64,000 nt of DNA, taken from positions 62,001 through 126,000 of the forward strand of contig JADLBV010000007.1 of assembly GCA_020847545.1 (NCBI GenBank). The letters are read 5' to 3'. Positions within the stretch are counted from its first letter, which is position 1. Each line of letters opens with the position of its first letter. Positions 24,447 through 32,916 of this stretch are shown here, piece by piece. Position numbers and translations under genes: made by a program. The notes under the pieces are model-generated. The model did not search any database and had not been told where the DNA came from. It saw nothing but the letters and a program-made list of their open reading frames with translations. The stretch comes from Phycisphaerales bacterium. Lineage in GTDB: Bacteria; Planctomycetota; Phycisphaerae; Tepidisphaerales; Tepidisphaeraceae.

Positions 24447-25805
24447 TCACAACAACAACTGGAATTGTCCGCGCAGGACAATTTCGTCGTTGCCATCATT
24501 GGCCAGGACGCCCATGCCATCGGCGTTGACGGGGCTGCCGTTGGGAAGCCAGCCGATGTCGAGGGTGAATTTGGCGGCGTGGCCGTGGACGAAATAGTTG
24601 ACGCCGGTGGTGATTTCATGCACCTGGCGTTCGGTGCCGGCGGGCAATGAGGCCGAATCGAAGTAGATGTAGTCGTAACGCCCAAAAACTTCCCATTTGG
24701 GACAGATCAGATAACCCACCTGGGCGACAAAACCCCAGTCATATCGCTCGGTGTCGCCAACGGTGGGGATGCCGCGGGTGTATCGGCCGACAAATGCGCC
24801 ATACGCGCCCCAACCCTTGTCGTTTTCCCATTGGGCGTCGATGGTGTGATAAATCAGGTCGCGGTCACTTTGCGACCAGCTTGCGGCGGCGCCCAGGACC
24901 AACAACTGACCCGTATTGCCCCCGGCTGAGAAATCATCGTATCCCTTGAAATTGTCGGACAGAAGGGAATATTCCACCCGTCCGGTGGTGCCGAAATTAA
25001 ACGAATTGGTGGGATAATCCTGAAAATTACTGTTGCGATTGTTGTATCCATCGTGAAACGCGGCCACGGCGTTCAGCGGACCTTTTTCGTAGATCAGCGC
25101 GACACCCTGAACATAGGTTTCGCCATTGGCGAGAAGTTCATTCATCAGCGAACGGTCGGCCGCCAATTGTTTTTTGGCGCTGACCGCCTGCTCGTGAAAG
25201 AGGGGTTCCTTGAACTGGCCGCCGCGAACCGACCAGTTGTCGTTGAATTTGTATCGCGTCCACGCATCTTCCAGTCGAAACAGCCCGCCATTGCGTTCGG
25301 TGGACCAGATGAATTCGTAGGTGATGTTGGGGGAAATGGCATTGCCGGAGAGGCCGAATTTCAGCCGTCGAACTTCAAAACCGTTCTGCCAATCGTCGCT
25401 GACATCGCGACCGACCACCACACCCGATGAATTTCGAATCGGGGTCACAACGTCCGAACGGTAGGTCGTCACACCACGCGTCTGAAATAAAATGGATGGG
25501 CTGATGGACCAGTTGCCATCGGCGCTTTCGATGGAAAACTTGCCGTTGCGCCAACCGCCGGAGAAGGTTCCATAATCCACCAGCATATGGCTGCGACGGT
25601 CGGCGTCCTGGATGATGTTTTGTACCGTGCGGTCCACATCCTGGGCGGAGGGGCCTTTGGATTGTTCGGCCTCCAGTTTTTGGACTTTCGCCTCCAGCGC
25701 CTCGATTTTTTCAAGCAATTGTTGTTGTGTCGGTTCGGCCGCGCGTGCGACCATCGACATCCCCACCACTCCCGCCGCTGTTATCGAAAGAACCTGCTTT
25801 TTCAT
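24447..25805 (-). CDS. Outer-membrane porin, OprP/OprO type
   Basis: 452 residues: Sec signal peptide (cleavage after ARA near residue 22), a short coiled coil LLEKIEALEAKVQKLEAEQ typical of this porin group, and a long beta-barrel rich in aromatic alternating strands (WRNGKFSIESADGNW, FEVRRLKFGLSG, NITYEFIWSTERNGG, FKLEDAWTRYKFNDNWSVRGGQFKEP-like segment, WEVFGRYDYIYFD, end FQLLL). The QFKEP turn is characteristic of OprP/OprO-like porins, which take up phosphate or other anions. A GGAGAC site precedes the ATG. The substrate cannot be read from the sequence. Confidence 0.87.
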   Translation of the reverse strand: MKKQVLSITAAGVVGMSMVARAAEPTQQQLLEKIEALEAKVQKLEAEQSKGPSAQDVDRTVQNIIQDADRRSHMLVDYGTFSGGWRNGKFSIESADGNWSISPSILFQTRGVTTYRSDVVTPIRNSSGVVVGRDVSDDWQNGFEVRRLKFGLSGNAISPNITYEFIWSTERNGGLFRLEDAWTRYKFNDNWSVRGGQFKEPLFHEQAVSAKKQLAADRSLMNELLANGETYVQGVALIYEKGPLNAVAAFHDGYNNRNSNFQDYPTNSFNFGTTGRVEYSLLSDNFKGYDDFSAGGNTGQLLVLGAAASWSQSDRDLIYHTIDAQWENDKGWGAYGAFVGRYTRGIPTVGDTERYDWGFVAQVGYLICPKWEVFGRYDYIYFDSASLPAGTERQVHEITTGVNYFVHGHAAKFTLDIGWLPNGSPVNADGMGVLANDGNDEIVLRGQFQLLL

Positions 25806-25887
25806 CGTCTCCTGCCGATCAATGGTTGAGGCCGAATGATACCACTAATCAGACAATGGTGTCCAATTCCCGGCGCGGTGGCTCAGA

Positions 25888-26937
25888 ATGGCCTCAGCCA
25901 ATAGAATGCCCCGTGTGAATTCAACTAAACAAACCAATCCTTTGGCCGTGGGAGTGATCGGCTGCGGCCGGATGGGCCGGCTGCACGCGCGGGTGTATGG
26001 ACAGATGCCCACCGTCAAGCTGGTGGGTGTATATGACCGCGATGGGGAGGCGGCGGAGACGACGGCCGGGGAATATGGCGGCAAGGCGTTTGAACGGATC
26101 GAAGACCTGCTGGAGAACGTCTCGGCCGTGACCATCGCGGTGCCGACGCAGTTTCATTTGCCGGCCGCACAGGCGGCGCTGGAACGCAAGGTACACTGCC
26201 TGATCGAAAAGCCGCTGGCCAAGGATGAACAGCAGGCCGGACGCATCGCCGATCTGGCGGATCGATCGGGCGTGGTGGTGCAGGTGGGGCATATCGAGCG
26301 GTTTAACCCCGCGATTCGGGCGATGGACCGACTGAAAATCCAGCCGCGGTTCATCGAAGTCACCCGAATCAGCCCCATGACCTTTCGCAGCATTGATGTG
26401 GGTGTGGTGCTGGACATGATGATCCATGACATCGACATCGTGCTACGATTGGCCGGCTCGAGTGTTGAAAAAATCGACGCGGTCGGCGTCAGTGTCATCG
26501 GGGATGTGGAGGACATCTGCAACGCCCGGCTGACATTTGCCAATGGGTGCGTCGCCAATTTGACGGCCTCGCGGCTGGCGTTAAAGACGGAACGGCGGCT
26601 GCGGGTGTTCAGCCCGGATGCGTATGTGTCGCTGGATTACCAGAAAAAATATGGGATCGTCGCCCGGCGCGGGCAGAATCTGGACGCCATTCGACAGGCG
26701 GTGGCCAAAATCCGATCCGGCGAGATCGAGGATTTGTCGGAGCTGAATTACGGCGAGCTGGTACAGGTGGAGGAGTTGCAGATTGACGATGTGGAACCGT
26801 TGCGGGCCGAGCTGGAGTCGTTTGTGTCGGCCATCACACACAACACCCCCCCCGCCTGTTCGGCGCGGGATGGGCTGGAGGCGGTGCGGACGGCCGGCCG
26901 GATTGTAAAATCAATCACCCCGCAATCGCTTGGGTGA
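25888..26937 (+). CDS. Gfo/Idh/MocA-family oxidoreductase
   Basis: NAD(P)-dependent sugar-type dehydrogenase of up to 349 residues. Rossmann motif GVIGCGRMGRLHARVYG, the family EKP motif in LIEKPLAKDEQQA, QVGHIERFNPAI and the C-terminal substrate half with VGVVLDMMIHDIDIVLRL (catalytic-region Asp/His). The GHIERFNPA and DMMIHDIDI wording is that of the homologues that lie in lipid A clusters beside lpx genes, so it may act on a nucleotide sugar; this is inference. The start is uncertain: ATG 25888, ATG 25906 or GTG 25915, none with a clear ribosome site. Confidence 0.88.
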   Translation: MASANRMPRVNSTKQTNPLAVGVIGCGRMGRLHARVYGQMPTVKLVGVYDRDGEAAETTAGEYGGKAFERIEDLLENVSAVTIAVPTQFHLPAAQAALERKVHCLIEKPLAKDEQQAGRIADLADRSGVVVQVGHIERFNPAIRAMDRLKIQPRFIEVTRISPMTFRSIDVGVVLDMMIHDIDIVLRLAGSSVEKIDAVGVSVIGDVEDICNARLTFANGCVANLTASRLALKTERRLRVFSPDAYVSLDYQKKYGIVARRGQNLDAIRQAVAKIRSGEIEDLSELNYGELVQVEELQIDDVEPLRAELESFVSAITHNTPPACSARDGLEAVRTAGRIVKSITPQSLG

Positions 26938-26992
26938 ATCGGCACGGTCTGGTCGATACAATAAAACACAAGGCAAGTTTCAAGGAGCGGAT

Positions 26993-28354
26993 ATGCCCTA
27001 TGGGAAAAGATCAAGTTTGCTGATCACGGCCATCGGCGGCGTTGGATTGCTGGTTGGATGTGGATCATCTGGCGGCAACAAACCGCTGGAATCACAGACC
27101 TTCTACAACACCCAACGTCCCGCGCAGAGTCTTGGCGGGCCGGTGGATCGGCCCGGGCCGGCGCTGTATGACGATGTGAAGGTCGATCTGCTGGAAAAAG
27201 AGAAGGCGGAGGCGGCCCGTCGGGGCGGACAGGGGTCGGGGATCGCGCCGGTTGTTGCTGAAAACGTCAAACCCCCCTCTGAACAATCCACCAGCCACGG
27301 CACGCCGACCACCACACAGGCCGCATCAACCGCGCCGGCCACAACCACCCCAAGCGGTCAATACATGACCATCGGCGGGGTTGTCGCGGAGGTGAACGGG
27401 ACGCCGATCTACGCCGACCGTGTTCTGAATCAGGTTGAAAAAGACCTGGCGGCCAAGGCACGCGATCTGGACGCCAGGCAATTCCGTCAATATGCGTTGC
27501 AGAAGCTGACCGAGGCGCGTGAATACTGCATCAGCAATGAATTGGAATTCGCGGCCGCCCAGCGCAATCTGGATGAAAAAGACCGCCAACTGGCCGACAA
27601 ACTGACCACCGCGTGGCGGCAGCGCAAGATCACCGAGGCGGGCGGCTCATTGGAACTGGCCCGGCGCATGGCCGCCGCCGATGGGCTGAATTTTGAGGAT
27701 CAGGTGCAGGAGCAGTACCGCATCTACATGACGCAGATTTATTACACCAAGCGCGTGCTGCCGCGCATCCAGATCACCGCGCAGGACATGCGCGACTATT
27801 ATCGCACACACAAGGAGAGCGAATTTACGCAGCACGATCAGGTGCGATTCAGGCTGATCAAGATCGACCCGGCGGCCGTCGGCGGACGCGAGGCCGCCAT
27901 CGCCAAGGTCAAGGAGGCACAGGACAAGGCCGCGCGGGGATTTGATTTTGCCGAACTGGCCAAAGGATACAGCACCGATGCCAATCTCGCCCGAAGCGGC
28001 GGCGAAGTCGGGTGGATTCAAAAAGGTTCGTTCAAACTGGAAAAGGTGGAAAAGGCCGCGTTTGAACTGCAGCCCGGCGAGGTGTCGCGTGATTTCATCG
28101 AGGAGGAGGGGGCGTTTTACATCGTCAAGGTGGAGGAACGCAAGGTCGGCCACGTCCAGCCATTTGAAGACCCGGCCGTGCAGGACCGCATCTATTCCAC
28201 CTTGCGATCCCAGCAATTCCGGTCGTTGCGCGAGCAGGTGATCCAACAACTGACCGCCAACGCGATCATCCGCAAAAACAACGATTTGCTGCAAACCGTG
28301 GTCGAAATGGCCATGCAGCGCTACCCCCAATGGGCGGCGGCGGGAAATGCGTAA
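26993..28354 (+). CDS. Parvulin-type peptidyl-prolyl isomerase lipoprotein (SurA/PrsA-like)
   Basis: 453 residues. Lipoprotein signal with lipobox LLVGCGSS, a low-complexity Pro/Thr/Ala linker to about residue 120, a SurA-N-like helical chaperone region (EVNGTPIYADRVLNQVE ... LEFAAAQRNL), and a rotamase domain (about 285-390: FRLIKI, GFDFAELAKGYSTDANLARSGGEVGWIQKGSF, VSRDFIEEEGAFYIVKVEER). It folds outer-membrane or secreted proteins. Start set by AAGGAG five bases before the ATG. It follows the Gfo/Idh gene after 55 bases in the same direction. Confidence 0.9.
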   Translation: MPYGKRSSLLITAIGGVGLLVGCGSSGGNKPLESQTFYNTQRPAQSLGGPVDRPGPALYDDVKVDLLEKEKAEAARRGGQGSGIAPVVAENVKPPSEQSTSHGTPTTTQAASTAPATTTPSGQYMTIGGVVAEVNGTPIYADRVLNQVEKDLAAKARDLDARQFRQYALQKLTEAREYCISNELEFAAAQRNLDEKDRQLADKLTTAWRQRKITEAGGSLELARRMAAADGLNFEDQVQEQYRIYMTQIYYTKRVLPRIQITAQDMRDYYRTHKESEFTQHDQVRFRLIKIDPAAVGGREAAIAKVKEAQDKAARGFDFAELAKGYSTDANLARSGGEVGWIQKGSFKLEKVEKAAFELQPGEVSRDFIEEEGAFYIVKVEERKVGHVQPFEDPAVQDRIYSTLRSQQFRSLREQVIQQLTANAIIRKNNDLLQTVVEMAMQRYPQWAAAGNA

Positions 28355-28407
28355 GGCAACCCGTGCCAAACGAGGTATAATGGCATTGGCCTGATCAGGA
28401 GTCGCCA

Positions 28408-28725
28408 TTGAAATCGAACATTGGTTTGGACATTTCGATGAGTCGGATCGAGGCATTTTGCCATAAGTGGAATGTGCGGGAGTTGTCGTTGTTCGGCTCC
28501 ATCCTGCGGGATGATTTTCGACCTGACAGCGATGTGGATGTGCTGTTCGATTTTGAGCCTCACGCCCGGCGCACATTGCTTGACCTTGTGGCCATGCGGG
28601 AGGAACTGAGCGAGCTTCTGGGCCGCCCGGTGGATTTGATCAGCCGCAAGGGGATCGAACGCAGCCACAATACCACCCGCCGCGACGCCATCCTCTCCTC
28701 CGCGCGGGTGGTTTATACAACGTGA
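28408..28725 (+). CDS. MNT-type nucleotidyltransferase (antitoxin-like)
   Basis: 105-residue minimal nucleotidyltransferase. Active-site motif LSLFGSILRDDFRPDSDVDVLFDF gives G-S followed by D-x-D, with a third acidic residue later (PVDLISRKG). Such proteins (MntA) AMPylate and silence a HEPN (HepT/DUF86) toxin encoded directly downstream. The start is TTG, with AGGAG six bases upstream and a TATAAT -10 at 28376-28381. Directly overlapping its stop is the first codons of a DUF86 gene that is cut off (next entry), so this antitoxin is an orphan. Confidence 0.88.
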   Translation: MKSNIGLDISMSRIEAFCHKWNVRELSLFGSILRDDFRPDSDVDVLFDFEPHARRTLLDLVAMREELSELLGRPVDLISRKGIERSHNTTRRDAILSSARVVYTT

Positions 28726-28780
28726 TCCGCAGTATCTCCGCGATATTCTGGACGCGGCAGTGCGGATCAAAAGTAAGTAG
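28715..28780 (+). pseudogene. HEPN (HepT/DUF86) toxin gene fragment
   Basis: In the frame overlapping the MNT stop the sequence reads RDPQYLRDILDAAVRIK, the standard N-terminus of DUF86/HepT proteins, then stops at TAG 28778-28780. Full HepT proteins have about 110-140 residues with an R-x4-6-H active site; none of that remains. The expected start codon reads ATA, a possible decayed ATG. The loss point coincides with the first base of the palindromic element at 28777. Confidence 0.75.
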
Positions 28781-28845
28781 GGTGGGCCTTGGCCCACCAA
28801 TTCGTTGACCGATCGACATTCGTGGTGGGCCAAGGCCCACCCTAC
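28777..28845. repeat. 69-base palindromic element (MITE/REP-like)
   Basis: Perfect 23-base inverted arms 28777-28799 and 28823-28845 around a 23-base centre. Each arm is itself a palindrome (GGTGGGCC-TT-GGCCCACC), so it can form two small hairpins or one long one. It begins exactly where the HEPN gene loses its frame, so it is either the insertion that broke the gene or a neighbour of the deletion. Confidence 0.85.
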
Positions 28846-28904
28846 CCGTAACGCTTTTCATTGTCCGGCACTGAATAGATTGTGACTCGGGACAGCAGTA
28901 ATCA

Positions 28905-30689
28905 TCAAACCCGAAACACCGCCCCCAGTTTTTTACCCAACAATGCGTTGGCGGCCAGGATGGTCAGTGTCAGCAATGCCATCGCCCAGACGCCCAATGC
29001 GCCGGCGACGTACAGGCCGTCGCCGAGGCGTTGGGAAAGTTCCCAGATCGCCTTGGTGATGGGATAAAATTCGCTTCGCTGGGCGAGGATCAGCGAATCG
29101 CTCACTTCCAGCATGGAAAAGGCGAAGGCAAGCAGCGCGCCGGCCAGCAAATTGGCCAGGATCAGGGGAACGGTGATCCGCCGCATGACCCGCCAGCGCG
29201 ATGCGCCCAGATTGGCCGCCGCCAGTTCCAGGTCGCGGGGTGTCTGCTGCAACCCTGCCACAGCCGCCCGAACGATGTAGGGCAATCGTCTCGCCCCATA
29301 TGCAATAATCAAAAACAACGGTGGGAAATTCTGTACATCCAGCACGGCCGGCACATTGCGGCCCATTTTCTGCTTCAGCCAGATGCTGATCGACAGATAC
29401 CCAAACGCCAGCACCAACCCCGGAACCGCCAACGGAAGCATCGCCAGGGCATCGATCGCGCCGCGCCCGGGCACATCGGTTCGCACCACCAGCACCGCCA
29501 CCAGCAGCCCCACCACCACCGCGCCGCTCGTCGCGATGGTCGCGTAAAAAATGGAATTGCGAATGCTGGGCAGCGCCAGTTCATCCACCAGCGCCTGCGC
29601 GTAATGGCCCAGTGTCCATTGGGCAGGCAGCAATGATTTGTGCCACGCGCCAACCTCCGAAAAACTCGTCAGCACAACCGACAGATGCGGCAGGACAGCG
29701 GCCGCGAAAACAATCACAAACGGCAATGCCGCCAGCAATCCCCGCCGGCCACTCAGGCGTTTTGGCGTCCACGCCACCGAGGCTTTGCTGGTCCCCGAAT
29801 CATAAGACCGACCCAATAGCAGCTTTCCGATGATGTACAGCAGCGCCGAAGCCGCCAGCATCACCACCACCAGCGCATAGGGCATCGGATTGTCCGAAAC
29901 ATCCGTAATCTGTTTGAAAATCTGCACCGGCGTGATGGTGTAAAAATCAAACATCAACGGCGTGCCCAGTTCCGTGAAGCTCCAGATCAGCACCAGAGTG
30001 CAACCGGCGAACAATCCCGGACGCATCAACGGGAGTGTGATTTTCCAAAATCGACGCCATCGACCGGCCCCCAGATTGGCGGCCGCCTGTTCCATCGCCG
30101 GGTCGATGTTCGCCAGCGACGCCTGAAGATTCAGCAGCATGATCGGATAGAGGTGCAGCACCTCCACCACGATGATCCCTACCAGACGCATTCGCCCCAT
30201 CCAGTCGATCCCCAGCGGCGAAATCTCCTGGCCAAACCACGCCCCGACCTGCTGCACGATCCATGTCAGCGGACCAAATCGCCCCAGCACCAGCCGCATT
30301 CCGATCGCCCCCACAAATGGTGGCAATACCAGCGGAACCAGCAGCAATCCCGCCAAAATCGCCCGCCCGCGAAAGTCATATCGCACCGACAACGCCGCCA
30401 GCGGCAACGACAACGCCAACGTCACCGCCGTTACGACGATTGCCACGCCGGCCGCGTTCAATAACCCCCGCACCAGCAATGGATCGCTGAAAATCAGTGC
30501 AATGTAGGAGAGCGTGGGAGAACCGTCGCGCGTGACAAATCCGGTGCGCACAACCTGCGCCATCGGCCAGATCAGCGTACCCCCCAGCAACACCACCAGC
30601 GCGATCGCCAACACAAATTGAGGCATGGTTGCGCCGCGTCGGGCGCGAATGGACAACGGAGAATCAACGACGCGGACCCAACCGGTCAT
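28905..30689 (-). CDS. Ferric iron-type ABC transporter permease (FbpB-like, fused)
   Basis: 594 residues with about 12 membrane helices in two homologous halves, each with a permease EAA loop: EQAAANLGAGRWRRFWKITL in the first and ELAAANLGASRWRVMRRITV in the second. This double-length layout is typical of FbpB/AfuB/SfuB iron(III) permeases, which work with a periplasmic binding protein and an ATPase. Neither is adjacent, although a MalK/UgpC-type ATPase is at the right end of the window (not clearly related). The start overlaps the amidase stop by four bases. Confidence 0.88.
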   Translation of the reverse strand: MTGWVRVVDSPLSIRARRGATMPQFVLAIALVVLLGGTLIWPMAQVVRTGFVTRDGSPTLSYIALIFSDPLLVRGLLNAAGVAIVVTAVTLALSLPLAALSVRYDFRGRAILAGLLLVPLVLPPFVGAIGMRLVLGRFGPLTWIVQQVGAWFGQEISPLGIDWMGRMRLVGIIVVEVLHLYPIMLLNLQASLANIDPAMEQAAANLGAGRWRRFWKITLPLMRPGLFAGCTLVLIWSFTELGTPLMFDFYTITPVQIFKQITDVSDNPMPYALVVVMLAASALLYIIGKLLLGRSYDSGTSKASVAWTPKRLSGRRGLLAALPFVIVFAAAVLPHLSVVLTSFSEVGAWHKSLLPAQWTLGHYAQALVDELALPSIRNSIFYATIATSGAVVVGLLVAVLVVRTDVPGRGAIDALAMLPLAVPGLVLAFGYLSISIWLKQKMGRNVPAVLDVQNFPPLFLIIAYGARRLPYIVRAAVAGLQQTPRDLELAAANLGASRWRVMRRITVPLILANLLAGALLAFAFSMLEVSDSLILAQRSEFYPITKAIWELSQRLGDGLYVAGALGVWAMALLTLTILAANALLGKKLGAVFRV

Positions 30690-31423
30690 GGGCGTGATGA
30701 ATTGGGCGAAAGTTCGGCCGCGGCCGCCTGGGTTTCAGGTTCCACCTGTACACCCGAATCGGCCAAAATCTGCGTCGCCATCCGGCGGACGGCGGCAACA
30801 TTCATGTGGTGGCCGGGACAATCGGTGGGTTTGGTGTCACCATGACCCAGCACCCGGCTGGCGGGAATGTGATACGTCCGCATCAGGTAGGCGACGAGCT
30901 TCGACAGCGACCTCATCTGTGCCGCGGTTGGGCGGTCAACGTCAAAATTGCCGACCAGACAGATGCCGATGCCATAGTCGTTGTATCGATTGTCCGGAGT
31001 CTTGGCGTGGGCGCCCCATTTTTGCTTGGGCCAGCGCGGCCCGACTTCGATCTGGCCATCCCGCGTATCCGTTCCGTTGCCGATGACAAAATGATAACCC
31101 AGCTCATCCCACCCTTTTTGGCGGTGCATCTTGTCGAAGGCGGCCGCCCCGCCGGAGGTTGTGGCGCTGTGGTGGATGACGATCCATCGCCAGGGTCGCG
31201 GGCTGGCATTGGGGATCCAATCGCGAGGAACGCCGGCAACCGTCGCCGATGGACTGGAATGTGTGGGAGTGGGTGTCGTCACTCGGGGCGCAACGGGGGC
31301 TTGGCGTTGGGCGATCCGCGGCGCGCCAAGGCTGGGCGGAGGAAGGGTTTGAACCATGGAGGTTTGTGAATGACAACCCACCAGAGCAAGCAGGCTGAAC
31401 AACAAAAGGGCGTGCTTAGCCAT
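30686..31423 (-). CDS. N-acetylmuramoyl-L-alanine amidase-type lipoprotein
   Basis: 245 residues: lipoprotein signal (MAKHALLLFSLLALVGC), a Pro/Thr linker, then an Amidase_2/PGRP domain with zinc ligands in VIHHSATT and in GHGDTKPTDCPGHH (His and Cys), plus WDELGYHFVIGNG and YNDYGIGICLVGNFD. It should cleave the amide bond between MurNAc and the stem peptide, or bind it. The start chosen has GAGG nine bases upstream; longer in-frame starts would hide the signal peptide. The stop overlaps the ABC permease start. Confidence 0.88.
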   Translation of the reverse strand: MAKHALLLFSLLALVGCHSQTSMVQTLPPPSLGAPRIAQRQAPVAPRVTTPTPTHSSPSATVAGVPRDWIPNASPRPWRWIVIHHSATTSGGAAAFDKMHRQKGWDELGYHFVIGNGTDTRDGQIEVGPRWPKQKWGAHAKTPDNRYNDYGIGICLVGNFDVDRPTAAQMRSLSKLVAYLMRTYHIPASRVLGHGDTKPTDCPGHHMNVAAVRRMATQILADSGVQVEPETQAAAAELSPNSSRP

Positions 31424-31538
31424 CCCTAGCCTCATAAAATAAGCGATTATCGCAATAAACGACCGTTCGTCGCCGCATCCATGCGGCGCTGCATCTATAT
31501 CGGTCATCGGCCAAAAAGTCCAGCAGATACGACCCTTT

Positions 31539-32705
31539 TCAGGAGATATATGCTTTTTTCTTACGCCCGCTGAGGTAGCTTTCCATGATGCAATTGGAAA
31601 GCTCGCCGCTGCTGGTGTAAAAGGCGACCCCTTTGGTCAGTTTTGTAAGCTGGTCGACAAAGCCGACCCATTCCATGCCCCAATAGTCTTCAATCAAGGC
31701 GAAGGTGCTGATCCGGCACCCTTCGCGAGTGGCCAGGACGGCTTCTTTCAACGTCGCAACCGTGCTGCGCCGGTCGGGTGGAAAGAGCAGTTGGACGAAA
31801 TTCCCCTCGACATGGGCGGTGGGCTGGCCATCGGTGATAATGAAAATCTGCTTGTTCTCGCTGGTGCGTTTCCGCAATATCCGTCGGGCAAGCTGCAGCC
31901 CCATGTGCAGGTTGGTGAAATGCTGCGGGGCGATGGAAAGCTGGTCGATGGGGACTTTCAGACGCACCTGGTAATCATAAATCGACACCGGCTTTGGCAT
32001 GGTCAGTGGAAGCAGGGCTTCGGGGATGCGGTTGGCGCCGGAATAAAAGCCGACAAAATCGAGACTGTCCTGGGGGAATTTGGATCGAACAAGAGCTTGC
32101 ATGGCAAGGGCGACTTTTTTGGCCGCGAGATATCGGCCATATCGCATCATCGAGCCGGACATGTCCAACAGGACGATGGTGGAGCAACTGGTGGTCCCTT
32201 CGTGCAGGTGCAGCTCAAAATCCTTCTCATCAAAATGAATCGGTGCCGGCCGGCCGGCGGTGGATTGCGGTAAACCATGTCGTGCCAAGGCGTTGTGCAG
32301 GGTTTGATGGAGGTTCAGTTCGGAGACCGGATCGCCAAACTGATACGGTTTGGTGCCGTCGATGCGCTCGCCGCCGGGGCCGGGGGTGATTTTTTCGTGA
32401 CCTTCGCGCCGGCCGGTGCGGAGGTTGGCGAAGACTTCCATCAGGGCGCGGCGTTGCATCCGGCCAACCGCTTTGGGGGTGAGTCGAATTTTGCCCTTGC
32501 CATCCTTGTCGAGCATCCCTTCGTTGATGAGTTTTTCGAGTAATTCGGACTGGGCGTCATTTTTGGGGTCCCGCATCATCTGCTCGATGGCTTTGAGGGC
32601 CTGATCCCCATATTGCAGGATGAACTGCATGAGCTGATCAAACCCAAAGAGCTTGTCGGGCGATGGGAACTCGGAGCCGTCGAATTCGCCGTAGAAATAA
32701 CGCAT
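31539..32705 (-). CDS. VWA-domain (MIDAS) protein
   Basis: 388 residues. The C-terminal von Willebrand A domain has an intact metal-ion-dependent adhesion site: IVLLDMSGSMMRYGRYL (DxSxS), a Thr in the QHFTNLHMGLQLA region and IIFIITDGQPTAH with the third Asp. The N-terminal half is charged and helical (KAIEQMMRDPKND, LLEKLINEGMLDKDG) with no membrane segment, so it is cytoplasmic. Proteins of this layout often pair with a MoxR-type AAA+ ATPase, which is not seen here. The start is the ATG of MRYFYGEFD; no ribosome site is obvious. Confidence 0.82.
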   Translation of the reverse strand: MRYFYGEFDGSEFPSPDKLFGFDQLMQFILQYGDQALKAIEQMMRDPKNDAQSELLEKLINEGMLDKDGKGKIRLTPKAVGRMQRRALMEVFANLRTGRREGHEKITPGPGGERIDGTKPYQFGDPVSELNLHQTLHNALARHGLPQSTAGRPAPIHFDEKDFELHLHEGTTSCSTIVLLDMSGSMMRYGRYLAAKKVALAMQALVRSKFPQDSLDFVGFYSGANRIPEALLPLTMPKPVSIYDYQVRLKVPIDQLSIAPQHFTNLHMGLQLARRILRKRTSENKQIFIITDGQPTAHVEGNFVQLLFPPDRRSTVATLKEAVLATREGCRISTFALIEDYWGMEWVGFVDQLTKLTKGVAFYTSSGELSNCIMESYLSGRKKKAYIS

Positions 32706-32775
32706 GGTGGAGGATTGTAGGCTGTTTGGATGTAAAAAGTGCGATTGGAATACCCAAACCAGCAGATTAATTCTC

Positions 32776-32827
32776 TTGAAAATCCCGACAGATGGTATAC
32801 TATGACCCTTATGCAACCGCTTGCATA
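32776..32827 (+). promoter_or_regulatory. Promoter with LacI-type operator 1
   Basis: -35 TTGAAA (32776-32781), 16 bases, -10 TACTAT (32798-32803), then the palindrome ATGCAACCGCTTGCAT (32811-32826; flanking T and A extend it) placed over the expected start point. LacI/GalR-family repressors bind sites of the form TGCAAnCGnTTGCA. Binding here would block initiation. It controls the DUF4091 gene and the glycosidase behind it. Confidence 0.75.
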
Positions 32828-32916
32828 CAGTTGATTGTAGATCGTAGGCGTGCTTTGTCCATACCGGCCCGTGAGTCAAAAAGTCCGTTGTTTTATATGT
32901 TTGGAAAGGATTTCTC

